A DNA stretch of 64,000 nt, from contig QJNS01000345.1 of the NCBI GenBank assembly GCA_004154925.1, positions 1 through 64,000 on the forward strand, given 5' to 3'. The DNA comes from Monosporascus cannonballus. Taxonomy: Eukaryota > Ascomycota > Sordariomycetes > Xylariales. The position numbers were made by a program, and so were the translations under genes. The notes beneath the pieces were generated by a model. The model ran no database searches. It was not told the DNA's origin and saw only the letters and a list, made by a program, of their open reading frames with translations. Shown here one piece after another: positions 1 through 11,283 of the stretch (its first letter is position 1; each line of letters begins with the position of its first letter).

Positions 1-6
1 TTTTTT

Positions 7-68
7 GCGTGGGTTCCCACGGGTCACCCAAATTTAGCGTGGGTATTCGTGGGTCACCCACGGGTACC
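7..68. repeat. Short GTGGGTCACCC repeat cluster at window edge
   Basis: The motif GTGGGT or its complement recurs several times in about 60 bp, including two copies of GGGTCACCCA that can fold back on themselves. Similar GTGGGT/ACCCAC-rich termini occur on dispersed fungal DNA repeats, so this may be the end of an element lying to the left. The window edge prevents any check of that. Confidence 0.4.
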
Positions 69-1945
69 AATTCCCTCACCCTACTCTGACATTTTACAGG
101 ATGTGTAATAAAGTGTATATAGCGAAAAGAAGTAAAAGTGACGAAGTGTCACAGGTTCAATCTATGGACTGATTTAAACACAATGGACAACAGTAATAGA
201 AGAGAATATATAGCGGGTGAGCAAAGGCTATAATCTTGGCCTTGTCTACGATTCTGCCTTGCCGAACCCATAACCACCATTCTTTTGGAGCTGCGGGGAC
301 TCCTGATTAGCCCCTGAAGACAAGCCGCCTTTGAACCAGTGGGGTCGTGGCTTTGTTGTGGCGGATTCAGCCTAGGCAGAATTGGATTTTTCATGTGACC
401 CCGTCATAGCTAATATTTGTCTGTGCTCATACTGGGGAGAGAGCTCAGCGGAGTGCAAGTTAGGGTGCGGCTTTGCCTGCCTTAGCTTTCGTGGATCCTC
501 GTTCTTGTTCCCGCTGTGGAGCCGTTTCCAGTACCTAGATTTTCGGAACTCGCTCCACTTCCGAGACCCCGTTCTAGGACCCCCCCAAAATCTCTTGGTA
601 TACGCGACTACTCTTCCATGGGAGTCAGTAAGTTCATATACTATTAGACGGTGTAGGATCATCAATGTCACACGCTACGCGTCTTTGCAGATTGTGCTCC
701 CAATTAGCATGCTTTGAATCCTCTACTATTCCTCTTGGCTCTGAATCTCATTGCGTTGACATCCACCGTGTATCAATACAGAGAGTAGGTCTTCAGCGCG
801 ATGCTCATCATCGCCTTCTGGCATGACTTCTTTTTCACCCCTACCCGGAGTATTGCGGGAAACACGCCAGAAGAGCGTAATAGTGTATTGCCAATTTTCT
901 CGTCGCGGCGGTTATAGGCTATGGTCTCGGTAACGCTGCCACTGCCGTTGCGGCAGACGAATGACAGCGGCAGGAATTACTTCAGGGGCTACTGAAATGC
1001 GCTCTTACCTCGATATCGGTATGGTTGGGGCTCAATCGGCCATACTTTGGTCTTCATACGGATGCGGAGCTATTGCCGAGAGAATCGGGGAGAAGTTGAC
1101 CAAACAAGCCTGCAATTGCACACGTCTCTGCCCCTCATAGGGGACGTGAATCCGGTTACCGACAGGCGCTGGGTTACTACGATGTCTCTATTTCTGGCCC
1201 TTTTCCCGGCCAGACCGGTATGTTGCCGAGCATAGTGGACACCAGATAATACCTTGTCAGGCCAGCTCTTGGGAATGACCTGATAGGTCCTCTCTGTTCT
1301 ACAGTGGGTGTCTTTAATCGGCCGGGCCCGGGCTCTTTTCAGAACTCCTTCAATCGGCAAGAACGACCTGAAGTTAAAGCACTTGATACTTGCGGTGCTT
1401 GCGGGTTTCAACAAGTGCAAAAGCAGCAGTGGCCCTAGCCCGGGAAGCACGGAGGCGCTTGCCGTAGCATTCTACCTCTCCCAAGACGCACATATTGCCC
1501 CTAAAGATTCCAAAGTTCCAAAACACCACAGGAAGATGCCGCTGCACTTCCCACTACACTGTTATCCTGCTTCTTGATCACGCCACTCTCCCATTTACCC
1601 TTAACCGATTGACTCTAGTCCGCTATCAATATCCACACGTGTAGGACAGAGAGTAGGTCAGGGCAGTGGCGATGGCTCTCGGAGGCCGTCGCTACCTTCA
1701 GTGCTTGCATGGATTTGTGCCTGTGGCCCTCAGGTCTCCTATGCTTCGTTACATGCGTTCAAGGGTATCCATGGCTATTCTTATCTACCTTAGGTACTTA
1801 CTGAATATGTAACCTGCCAGAAAATTGGCATCTTACCCCCTGACGTACTTTAGGTAGGTACAGCTGGCCGGCAGGTCACCGTCGAGGCCATATACCTACA
1901 TCCAAAACATCGAGGCATCGCCCGCTTGTTTCCGCTCCAAGCTAC
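69..1945. other. Gene-poor stretch, no supported gene
   Basis: Several short open frames exist on both strands, for example 382-717 (+) and 1070-1450 (-). None shows a recognisable domain, a consistent splice pattern or a convincing composition. A 14-bp word, ACAGAGAGTAGGTC, occurs at 778-791 and again at 1646-1659 within loosely similar flanks, which suggests an old degenerate duplication. The 3' part (about 1840-1945) is the likely 5' flank or promoter of the next gene and carries TAGGTAGGTA-type sequence. Confidence 0.5.
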
Positions 1946-4900
1946 ATGTCTCTTCGAGATAAAACTGTTTCATCTGGCTCTTTTTTGGACTTGTTCTCTT
2001 ATAGTTCCTGTATTTTATGCCGTCAAATGACGTCTGTTAGGTTTCAGTTCCACAGCTCCCCGGAGAACTCTTCCGTCCGATCGCACTCCCCTGATCATGA
2101 GCCCGGCCTTACCTCTCCTAGTCTTCGAACTCCTCCGCTTCATATCCCTCCGTGGAAGAAGGAGTCTGGGTTAGGTCATGGTATTGATATTACAGAGCCG
2201 AACCTAGGTCAAGCTAGAAGCTCCTCTCAGTCTTCGGTTCGCTCAAGACTTCCAAACCCCCTCCGCACATCGGAAGAATCATATCATCCTCCAATAAAGC
2301 ACAAGGTTGCGTCTTCAAAGCTCAGTGAACTCGTTTCTAAATTTGAGGCGCGAGAAGCAGAAAGCAACGTCCGGAGATTCAACCCTCAATTCTCGCAGTC
2401 ATTATCTAGGGGAAAGGAAAGGGAAGTCCTCCGACCACTATGTACGCATCAAGCAGACTATCAGTCCAGAGAACCTCGGCCTCCTTTGGCTCCACTGCCT
2501 GTGGATAGTGCCACGGGGACCGCACCGGACGATTCCCCACAGCGCATGATGTCGAGCCCTTCTAGAAGGAAATCGATGTTCCCCGTCAGTACCCGAGCAA
2601 AATTCCCAGGCGTACATGATCACCCTTCTGGCTGTGCTAGTGGACACGCCAACGCTGACCGCGGTACGCTCAATAACGAGCATTCCGAAGGCAAAAGCTT
2701 GTATTCGGCTGCGCATGGTCCAGACAGTCGACGTGCAGAGATCGACTACCCGGCTCGTGCCGTGGCTTCTCCGGTAACTGGACGACCTGGATAGGATCCT
2801 AGGCTTGTTCCAGATCGAAAAAAACTGTTTGAGAAGCAAGACGGTGAGTGCCGCATACCATCTCTCCTCTGGTTGCGGCCAGAATTGTTCCTAATCACCC
2901 TCGACTTGTTAGCTTTATTGCCCCTTAAGTCGCTACTAGACCCTGCTGCGTTCAAGATAGCACCACCTACCACGGATTTCAAAACTCCGTCGCCGAGGCG
3001 TTTGGCCAAATCGCAATCAGCCCAGCAGATTACGACAACGCCGAGTAGGATCCGGATTTCACCTCACGATGATTCACCAAGGAATTCATCCGAGAAGAGG
3101 TCCCGGAACCTTGGTGATAAATTATCGGAGAATGCCACTGCTCTACATCACGAGCAACCCCTTATTCCACAGAGGTCTCTACGGCACCAGAAACCTAGCG
3201 TCGCCGACCTCCGCAAATCTTTTGAGCAGAACGTAGGCCAAGAGGGTTCTCCTTATATACCACAGACGCCCAATAACCCGAATTTGAGGGTTGAGGAAAC
3301 CCCCCAACGTCCACATAGAGAGAGTGGAGATCTGCAACAATCCTCGTCCTCCCTGCGTCACTCCAAATCTTTCACGGGCGATACTCCGAATCGACAGACG
3401 TGTGCCACCTCTGCTACGCCGCCGAGTGCTAGAGCACGAGCACATAGAAACGAGTTAAAGGGAAAGAGGTCGCAACAGTTCTCACCCACGCCACGGACAA
3501 CTGCCGCTCAAGGGGAAAGTCCCATCGTCTCAATGGTAATACGCGACCGGTCTGGCCGACGGCAGGATGATATACTGGAACCACCAATGCTCCACGCACC
3601 TTTACAGGTCCTGTTGGAAGTTGGGACGGCAGAGCGTGTCCCAGTGGAGTTAGATTCGCCCGCATCTCTTACCGAGGCCACGCAAACGACCCGCCGTAAG
3701 GCTTTCCCGAAGTCAAGCTCCGTCTCCTCATTTTTCGCTCGCCGAAGCCAACCCCATCATGACGCAACTAATATGGAGACAGTTGAGTTGCCTGCGGACA
3801 CAATCCCGGTCAAGATCGCTCAGTTACCAAAGTTGGTCTCCAGACCCGAGATACCACCACGACGTATGGGCAAAGTCTCTGACCTCCGAAGGCAATTCGA
3901 TCGGGCTTCGACCAAAAGCCCTTCGCCTAGGCTGTCCCTGTCTTTCAATGGAAATCGCTATAGTGGTCCGGCAGATATCAAGGCAGGAGGTTTCACCCAG
4001 TTAGAGGGACAGCCTGGGTTGCCGGCCTCGCTATCTAAGACGAGCTGTGCTCCTTCGTTGACAACTCAGATCTTTACCAACGACTTCTCGTGTGACTTCT
4101 CGGAGCGGCCCCATGAGATTAGATCATCAAATTCAAAGGTAATGCTTGCCGGCCCAAAGACGCCAGATGTCTTTGATAGCCCCCAGCAGTCGAAGACATC
4201 CATCCCACCGGACTCGCCAATCAAGGACCGAATCGAGCACTTTGAAAGCTTGGGACAGGGCTCTTCTCCACAGGGGACCGTCTCAGGCGGTCGTGCCAAG
4301 TCGAACGATGCCAACCTCCATTCGACTTCTAAACGCAACGGAGAAACGGAAAACAGGGGGAAAGCCTCCGGAGGCTGGCGGCCGATTCAAGAGAGAGGCG
4401 CCCAAATGTGGCGGCGGATTTCCCAATCTCTCTCTCACACCACGGATAATGGGGACGGCGATGATGATGACAGCAGCGAACATCCCGCCTCGCACGCCGA
4501 TCACAATGCCGGTCGTACTTCTTCTAGAGCGTCCGGCTTCACATTTCGTACCCGCCACTCGTTTGCATACCACTTCCACCGGTCATCTGAGATTCGGCGG
4601 TCATCAACGGCTCTTTCATCGCAACGAAGTTCCAGCGGCGACATCGACGAGATGCTCGTCACAACTCTGGAGAGCAACATGCCCTACCTGACCTACGTCC
4701 GCCGTCCTCGTCGGTTGTCACCACCGCCATGGCGATTACATCGTCAACGACAAGTATCCCTACGGCAGGGCTTGCCCTTTCTGGCGCGCAAGCCAAGGAA
4801 TCCGGAAAACTGCACATCGGGAGACTTCGCTAGCCCCGTTGCCTTTGGCTTCGACGGGAATGTCGAAAGCAAGCATCCGCGACGCGATCGCCACTATCAA

Positions 4901-5659
4901 TCTCAGTCCGAATCGGGGGATGAGGTGGTCGCCGAGTCGTCAAATAATGATAAAAATCTTCACGACCCGGCACACTTGCGCTACGTGTCGCCGCGACCGG
5001 CGACGCCGCAAGGGGATCCAGACGCGCTCGAGAAGGTACGCTCACAGCAGGAAAGCTCCAGGGAGGCCCGGCGGCGGTCTCGGCACGACGAGAAGAAGAG
5101 GGAACGTGAGCTAAAGGAAGATACAAAGCTGTTCCGACGTGAGCAGCGGGAAAATGAGCACAGAATCGGCCTAAGTTTTCTTGATTCTTCCCGGTCCCTT
5201 CCACTTCCGCTCTCATTTCCATCCATACACCACCACAGAGATAGCGACATGGGGAAGGGGAAGGAGAAGGCCGCCTCTGCCATCCCCGAGGAGGAGCCCG
5301 GTGAGCGCACCGACACGCCCGGCAGCAGGGTCACGGCGGAAACCACGAGCGCCACGGAAGATAGGAGGTACAGAAAAATCAAAAGTGAGAAAGCGGGCAA
5401 GACGATGAAGAGGTGGATACGGAAGGACCGCAGCTGGGGCAAGAAGACGGACTCTGGATTCGTCGTGCGTCAGTCCAGGGTAGAGAAGATCCGGCAGCCG
5501 AAGCCGAGGCGGCCGGAACAGGCGAAGAAGCTCGTGAGCATGGACAAGGACAAGATGACCAGTAGCGGCATGCTGAGTAGCCTGGGTGGCGGCACGGGTG
5601 CCGCCAGCGGCTCGGCCGGTGCTCCCGGGGCCGCTGGCGGTAATAGTAAGGAGTGCTAG
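1946..5659 (+). CDS. Large Ser/Arg/Pro-rich protein of unknown function; one intron; in-frame TAG
   Basis: The gene encodes about 1,214 codons in two exons. Exon 1 runs to 2843. The intron is 2844-2912 (69 nt; GTGAGT donor, CTAATC branch-like site, TTAG acceptor), and exon 2 runs from 2913 to the TAG at 5657-5659. The frame is kept exactly across this splice. The protein is low-complexity and probably disordered, with a basic charged coiled-coil-like stretch coded near 5020-5170 and a Gly/Ala/Ser-rich tail. A short motif of the form LxxLxxxFE recurs: residues 125-135 (KLSELVSKFEA), coded at 3200-3229 (VADLRKSFEQ), near 3871-3901 (VSDLRRQFD) and near 4213-4250 (IKDRIEHFES). An in-frame TAG at 2792-2794 splits exon 1, although the same frame stays protein-like on both sides. 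CAG to TAG is the simplest explanation; a small unrecognised intron is the alternative. The start could instead be the ATG at 2027. No function is recognised. Confidence 0.62.
2792..2794 (+). other. In-frame TAG inside the large Ser/Arg-rich gene
   Basis: The frame reads ...VTGRPG, stop, DPRLVPDRKKLFEKQDG and then enters the 2844-2912 intron in the correct phase. No good donor lies at a phase that would remove the TAG with a normal-length intron. The weak options are GTACAT near 2611, and GTACGC near 2663 joined to the acceptor CCAG near 2812. The stop may be a true nonsense change, an assembly error, or part of an intron I cannot define. Confidence 0.6.
2844..2912 (+). other. Spliceosomal intron of the large Ser/Arg-rich gene
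   Basis: The 69-nt intron has a GTGAGT donor, a CTAATC branch-like element about 20 nt before the acceptor, and a TTAG acceptor. Joining codon base 1 at 2843 to bases 2-3 at 2913-2914 keeps the frame. Confidence 0.75.
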
Positions 5660-6640
5660 GGATGCATGTCGAGGGTGTGTTTCTGAGGATCCTGAAGGCC
5701 GGGGAGCGGGTAATGATGAGGAGCTAATGGGGTCAGGGAAAACAAGAAAAGGAACGGAGAGCATTATCATAGCGTGGGGTGGATAGACGGGACTTATCGC
5801 GAGCAGATGCTAACACGGCTTGGACCGTCAAGATGAGACAGCCTTTCCCTTTTGCTACCATCTCTATAGGCTAGCGGAGGAACGAGAGGATGGGGACATG
5901 GATTCTGTATGGGTAGTGGAATAAGTAGGGTAACAAGACAACAAGCTTAATCAGTCTACCAACCGGCCTGACTGCCACTCCAGCTGGGTCTTATCGAGTA
6001 GGTCTCTGGAGGACGTCCAGCTGCCCTCTCGTCACGCCATACCTGTTTGGACTTTGAGTCGAATAGATAGGTAGGCAATCATACTGCATGGTTTGTTCAT
6101 GGCTTGACCTGCCGGGGATCAGAACAGTCTCGGGCTGGGTGGCGTGAGGAGGAAGCATCAGAAAAGGGGGATGGGTAGGCAGGGACGAAGAAAATAGCAC
6201 TGGGGTGCAGGGCAGAAGATGACAGAGGTTGATGGGCTGCAAGTCCAGTACTAGTGACGTGGGCTTTTCAATGAAGGAGGAGGCAGCACGAAACTATCTC
6301 ACAACTCTTTTCGCTGTCTTGGTCTCGACCCTGTCATTCATCCATCCTTGCTATAGATCAGCTGTGTGACTGTTAGGCCATGGCATACATGCATACCCGT
6401 AGGCACGGCAAGTAGATGCATATGCGACGTCCTGTCCATTCATCTATCGCGCCCTGCCTGTATCTTCGTCGCGTCGTATTTGCATGCGTCCGTGCCACCC
6501 ATCTACCATACCCTTCCCCCCCCCCCCGCTTCGCCTCCCTCACCCTTACATACTGCCTCCTCCCCGGCATCCCCCATGTGGGCCTCTTCCCGGCAGGTTT
6601 TCACGAACATGGCTGTCTACCCGCTTCCACGGACCCTCAC
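5660..6640. other. Convergent intergenic region with a C12 homopolymer
   Basis: This lies between the 3' ends of the large plus-strand gene and the minus-strand VPS23 gene. No coding region is supported. A run of 12 C occurs at 6516-6527 in a C/T-rich tract. The interval presumably holds both 3' UTRs and polyadenylation signals, but none is individually clear. Confidence 0.6.
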
Positions 6641-8529
6641 TTAGCCGACAAGCCCCATGCCCCTCCCGATCTTCCGCACGAGCGCCTTCTTGAGGTACCA
6701 CTCCCTCGCGAGGCTCCGCGTGGTCTTGGCGAAGACGGCGGGCCCGATCCGGCCCCTCTCGACGGCGCGGCCGAGCACGAAGATGGCGTCGCCGAGCGCG
6801 CGCTCCTCGGCGACGGCGTCGTACAGCTGGTTGGCGACGACGGTGGGCGCCACGAGCAGGGCGTCGATGTCCGGGGGCGGCAGAGCGCGGCTGCCCTCGA
6901 TCACGCCGTCGGCGTCGCGGATGCTCTGGCGCAGGATCGCCGCGTTGCTCTGGAGCGTCGCGGATAGGGGCCCCAGGGCCGCGGTGTCGGACTGCAGTTT
7001 TGTTAGGGCAGTCTGCATCGCGGAGCGCTGCGCCGCGAGGCCCGCGAGGAGCGAGGCGTTCTGGTCGCGCGCGCGCTGGCGCAGCGTGAACAAGGTGCTG
7101 GCGAGCTGCCGCAGGAGCGCGTCCTTCTCGGGGTTGGGCGGGATCGGGGGCGGGGGAGCGTTGGAGGGGGATGGGAGGGTCAGGGTTAGGGGCTCGTCCA
7201 TGATGTCCGGGGGTGGCGGGGGTTTGGGTTTGGGCTGGGCTGGTGGCGGGTGGTGTGGTTGCTGCTGTTGCCAGTTCGGGGGTGGACTGGTGTATGGTGG
7301 CCCAGGAGGCCCGTGGACTACTGCTGCGTTATAGGGTGTTGCCGGAGACACTATGGATGTGCGGCGGGAGTCTGTAGGTGGATATCCCCCTCCTGGTGGT
7401 GCTGGGCCCCCCGGGGGGTACGGCTGCGGTGGTTGCTGCTGCTGTGGTTGGGGATGGTACTGGCCAGGCGGAGACGGCTGTTGATGGTAAACTGGTGCCG
7501 GTTGGTGTTGTTGATCCTGCGGTTGAGGTGGCAGAGGGGGCGCCGTTTCGTATCTGGAAAGTCGATTCGGTTGATGCGTTGGAGCCGGATGAGGATGCGG
7601 GCTATGTTGCGCAGTCTCGCGGCGGACTCCTGGTGGTAGGGGAGGGGGAGGGGGAGGCGGTCCCGTGGCCACGGTAGACGGGCCAGACACCACTTGAGGG
7701 AGGTCATGTCCTTTAGGGGGCGGCGGTGGTGGACGGCCGCCATCGGTCTGTTGCGGGGTGTGGTGTCGCATGGATGTCTCTCTTGACACGTCCGGAGGCA
7801 GAGGGGGGACCGGCGGTGGTGGATTGGGAGACGGTGTGTGTTGCGGTGGTGGTGGGCGAGCTTGCTGCTTCGATACGACAGGAGGCTCCTTCGCGAAGAT
7901 ATCTCGTAGTATAACTAGGAAATCCAGCGGGGATGATTTCTGCCGGAGTCGTGTAAGCACCGATTTGCGGACCATTGCAATGTCCTACTACTCACATCCC
8001 AGAACTCTGGCCAAGCTGCCAGGTAAGGGTGGTATATCCTCCCTTGAGGGTCAACATGCTGGCCCGGCCGTACCATCATGTTCTCGGTAGGCGTGACGTA
8101 TGCCAAAGGCGCCTCGCGGGGGTAGGCGTGAGGCACCCATATCGATATGGGGAACCTGTACGTGGTGCCTCTGAAGACCACCGGGATGGTGCCCGAGAGG
8201 TGTAAGAGCAGGGCGGAGACGCCGTTGTCGAAAGCTAACAAGAGAGATCCGGGTCAGACTTCAAGGCTCGCGGGCCAGGAGAGATAGAGGTGTTCAACCG
8301 TACTGTGGACATCCGTTCTCGGGGACAGAGAAGGGTACTGAGATAACGCCTGAGCTACATCATTGTAGGTCCGGTTCACATCGTGGTATTCCTAAGAATG
8401 AGCATCTGATAAGCAACCATGAAGCACGAAGAGAAAGTTCAACTTAAGGATAAGTAAGTAAGGTACGACGGCACTCACGCTGGTGAGAACGCTATAGAGC
8501 CAATTCAAGACGTGCTGCTGGACAGGCAT
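6641..8529 (-). CDS. VPS23: ESCRT-I subunit Vps23/Tsg101 (UEV domain protein)
   Basis: Four exons, in coding order 8529-8479, 8391-8304, 8234-7996 and 7939-6641, give 558 aa; the three introns are 87, 69 and 56 nt. The start MPVQQHVLNWLYSVL is the usual opening of fungal Vps23. The UEV domain (about residues 1-145) includes HPYLAAWPEFWD, followed after the third intron by DFLVILRDIFAKEPPVV. UEV domains are catalytically dead E2 relatives that bind ubiquitin. A long Pro/Gln-rich linker (about 145-390) follows, then a coiled-coil stretch (about 397-475, starting EKDALLRQLAS) and a C-terminal steadiness box (about 480-558), which ties the protein to the other ESCRT-I subunits. The known role is sorting of ubiquitinated membrane proteins into multivesicular endosomes. 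All splice junctions keep frame and restore family-conserved sequence. The gene is divergent from the dioxygenase gene at 9793. Confidence 0.93.
7940..7995 (-). other. VPS23 intron 3
   Basis: The 56-nt intron has a GTGAGT donor and a GCAG acceptor. It joins PEFWD to KSSPLDFLVIL at the end of the UEV domain. Confidence 0.85.
8235..8303 (-). other. VPS23 intron 2
   Basis: The 69-nt intron has a GTACGG donor, a CTGAC branch-like site and a TTAG acceptor. Splicing joins TDVH to TFDNGVSALLL across a split Thr codon. Confidence 0.85.
8392..8478 (-). other. VPS23 intron 1
   Basis: The 87-nt intron has a GTGAGT donor right after the codons for VLTS and a TTAG acceptor before EYHDVNRTYNDV. It lies in phase 0. 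Confidence 0.85.
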
Positions 8530-9792
8530 CCCGAGAGACCATCGCCAACTTCACCGTGGATATAGAGGCGGATGGGATGCATTCATTGCATTACGTGTGT
8601 TTGGAGGGTGGGATATCGTTATCGGGGCGTATGCACCTACGCAATAGACCCCCCCATCCCTACAGTAGGTACTTAGGTAGTGTGTGCTGAAATGCGATGC
8701 GAATGTGATTGGCTCGGCTAAGAGAGCCATGGTAGGTAGGTAGGTACCAAGTACATGGGTACCTAGGTACTCGATGTCGGCTAGATCAGGCTGCTTATTC
8801 CGATGCTTCTTCCCTTGTAGGCACAAAGGGGCGGCGGGTGGGTATCCAAGAACTCTCAATTCTAGCACTACATATTTGCCGCAGCCTCAACCTCGCGGAG
8901 CCGTCCTTAGCAATTCCCTCATAATCCATGATGGCCTGGAAGCCCACAATGCTACAGTCCGAGTCCCCCGCTCTTACTACGTGTGTACCAGTTGGCTATG
9001 GACAAAGAGCTCCAGGCAATTCACCTGGGGACTCTGATGAAAATGGCCGAAGTCGGCCTTTTTCTCTTTGCAATGCTTTTGCCGCCCGGGTTTCCGAATT
9101 GCCAATTCGTGTGCCCTTTGGTGAGGTTTTTATACCTTGATGGCGGTAATTGCAGCAAATACAATGCGGAACGGACGGCATAATCATCGGCCGCAGAGCC
9201 TGACAGTCGCATTATTCTTTGTCAACTCGGTTCTAGGACTAACAGTACCGAGGTCTCATCATATGGCGGCTTCATAGCATCATACCGTAGTTACTACTAG
9301 CATTACTTGAATATCCTTCTGACACCTGAATGGCGATAGAATGATGGCTGACAAACTTGAAGGGCTGACTAACTTTGTCTACTAGCCGCTTCGAACTGAC
9401 TCCACGCGTTACCTCGCCGAGGCCACGGCCTCGAAACTTTAAACTGTTTAAAAAAGACTCTTAGTTCCTGGGCTTTCTTCGTTGCCACCCACAGTTCCTT
9501 TCTCAACTTCCAACAATTGCCAACAACAATACGAGTTGCCAGAATAACTTCATGCTTACGACCGCACGGGGTTTTCGCACGGCTGAGGAGTATCACAGGA
9601 CTACATCTGTATACTCCTTGCGTCAGGACTTCGTAACTTGAAATCACTTTATCTTGAAGACCCTCTGCCACACTTCATTTTCCAGAACGAAATCATCGGC
9701 TGTTGCCGCCTGGTTTGTGTCGGACTACTCGAGTTGGGAGTTATCGTTGCCACCACGACAACAAGAACTCGGACGCAACAGACATCATCGTC
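8530..9792. promoter_or_regulatory. Divergent promoter region between VPS23 and the dioxygenase gene
   Basis: This 1.26 kb stretch separates two divergent start codons and should hold both promoters and 5' UTRs. Visible elements are an ATTGG (inverted CCAAT) box at about 8708-8712, a TAGG/TAGGTAC-rich simple repeat at about 8731-8772, and a GGCCGAAGTCGGCC palindrome near 9043-9058. The ORFs here are short and unconvincing. An upstream in-frame extension of the dioxygenase ORF to 9703 exists but is not family-like. Confidence 0.5.
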
Positions 9793-11283
9793 ATGAGGCC
9801 TCGCATCCCAAACTTGGCTGACTATGGAATCTCGCCAACCCATGGCTTCCTGCCGGACGTCCTGCCCCTGACGAGACTCCCAGATCCCTACTACAACAAG
9901 TGGGAGGCCATTGCCGCCAACCTTCAGAACCTCGTCCTCAGCAAGCGGCTTCGAGGAGTCGTTGACCGCCTTCCCGTCCTCTCCACCGTCGGTCTGGAAC
10001 ATGACGCGGAATGGAGGAGAGCCTATATGCTCCTCACCTTCTTCGCTCATGGCTACATCTGGGGAGGTGACACTCCCTGCGATCGTGTGCCCCCGAGCAT
10101 CTCCGTCCCGCTGCTGGACATCTGTAAGCACCTCGAGGTGCCTCCGGTGTCTACCTACGCCGCCTCCGTTCTTTGGAACTTCAAGCCGCTCTTTATGGAC
10201 GAGGATATCGACGACCTGGATAACCTCGCCACCCTGGTAACCTTTACCGGATCGCTCGACGAGTCTTGGTTTTACCTTGTCTCTGTCGCTATCGAGGCCC
10301 GAGGTGGCCCCATAATCACCCTCATGCTGGATGCCGTCGCCGCGGCTCGGCGGGGTGACGGTGCGACCGTGACACGTTGCCTGTGTACCTTCGCCGAGCG
10401 CCTCGACGACCTTGGCGCACTGCTTCGTCGCATGCATGAGAGCTGCGACCCCGGCTACTTCTACAGCCGCATTCGTACGTTCCTTGCTGGTAGCAAGAAC
10501 ATGGCCGAGGCCGGTCTGCCCCACGGTGTCATGTGGGATGACGGCACCGGCAAGTCCGAGTATGTCCAGTACAGCGGACCCAGCAACGCCCAGAGCAGTC
10601 TCATCCAGTTCTTCGATATCATCCTCGGCATCGAGCACCGCCCGACGGGCGAGAAGGCGGACGCGTCCTCCGAGACCGAACGCGGGAGGCTCGGCTCGGT
10701 GCCGAAGCACAACTTCATTCGGGACATGCGCCGCTACATGCCCGGCCCCCACGCCCGCTTCCTCAACGACGTCGGCGGGGTGGCCAATATCCGCGAGTTC
10801 GTCGAGGCCCGCAGCGCGACGGACCGGCCGCTCGCCATCGCCTACGACGCCTGCCTGTCGATGCTGCGCGCCTTCCGCGACATCCACATCGCCATCGTGA
10901 CGCGGTACATTGTGCTTCCGTCGCGGGCGAACCGGGCGCGCAGCCGCTCCCGCAGCCCCGAGGCCGTCCGCAAGTCTCAGCCGCAGCAGCAGCAGCAGCA
11001 GAACCTCGCCACGGCCTCCCGCAACGCCGACCAGAAGAAGGTCAGGGGCACGGGCGGCACGGCGCTGATCCCCTTCCTCAAGCAGGCGCGCGACGAGACG
11101 GGCGAGCCCGCCATCGGCGAGTGGACCCGCCGCTTCATGAGCCGCCAGGTCAAAACATCGGGCAGCAACGACTTCTTCCTCGGCAAGCCCGAGGCGGTCG
11201 TCGAGGAGGAACCCGTCGTCGAGCACGGGCTCGCGGGGTCCTGGACCATCGACGACGATGTCGGCGGTATCTGCCATTATTGA
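9793..11283 (+). CDS. Indoleamine 2,3-dioxygenase (kynurenine pathway)
   Basis: This single-exon gene encodes 496 aa. It belongs to the heme-dependent IDO family, which opens the indole ring of L-tryptophan to give N-formylkynurenine, the first step towards kynurenine and de novo NAD; fungal members include yeast Bna2. The family is recognised from the N-terminal PNLADYGISPTHGFLP, from YFYSRIRTF (F223 and R228 align with the human IDO1 active-site Phe226/Arg231), from NAQSSLIQFFDIILG (residues 265-279), from FRDIHIAIVTRYI with His365 as probable proximal heme ligand, and from the C-terminal GTGGTALIPFLKQARDET. An insert with a Q6 tract from a CAG repeat (10984-11001) and an SR-rich stretch lies between the His region and the GTGGT motif. 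The start at 9793 is chosen because MRPRIPNLADYG begins the family homology; the ORF stays open to 9703. Fungi often carry several IDO paralogues, so the exact paralogue is not assigned. Confidence 0.93.
   Translation: MRPRIPNLADYGISPTHGFLPDVLPLTRLPDPYYNKWEAIAANLQNLVLSKRLRGVVDRLPVLSTVGLEHDAEWRRAYMLLTFFAHGYIWGGDTPCDRVPPSISVPLLDICKHLEVPPVSTYAASVLWNFKPLFMDEDIDDLDNLATLVTFTGSLDESWFYLVSVAIEARGGPIITLMLDAVAAARRGDGATVTRCLCTFAERLDDLGALLRRMHESCDPGYFYSRIRTFLAGSKNMAEAGLPHGVMWDDGTGKSEYVQYSGPSNAQSSLIQFFDIILGIEHRPTGEKADASSETERGRLGSVPKHNFIRDMRRYMPGPHARFLNDVGGVANIREFVEARSATDRPLAIAYDACLSMLRAFRDIHIAIVTRYIVLPSRANRARSRSRSPEAVRKSQPQQQQQQNLATASRNADQKKVRGTGGTALIPFLKQARDETGEPAIGEWTRRFMSRQVKTSGSNDFFLGKPEAVVEEEPVVEHGLAGSWTIDDDVGGICHY
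10984..11001 (+). repeat. CAG6 microsatellite in the dioxygenase gene
   Basis: Six CAG codons encode a Q6 tract between the heme-ligand region and the GTGGT motif. The length is probably variable between strains (inference). Confidence 0.8.

Noticed and set aside
6657..7639. Plus-strand ORFs of 225, 129 and 99 aa opposite VPS23
   Set aside because: They are Gly/Trp-rich antisense images of the proline-rich linker and the C-terminal region of VPS23.
9649..11277. 542-aa open frame on the minus strand opposite the dioxygenase gene
   Set aside because: It is an antisense shadow caused by high GC and codon bias; the plus strand encodes a complete family-conserved IDO.
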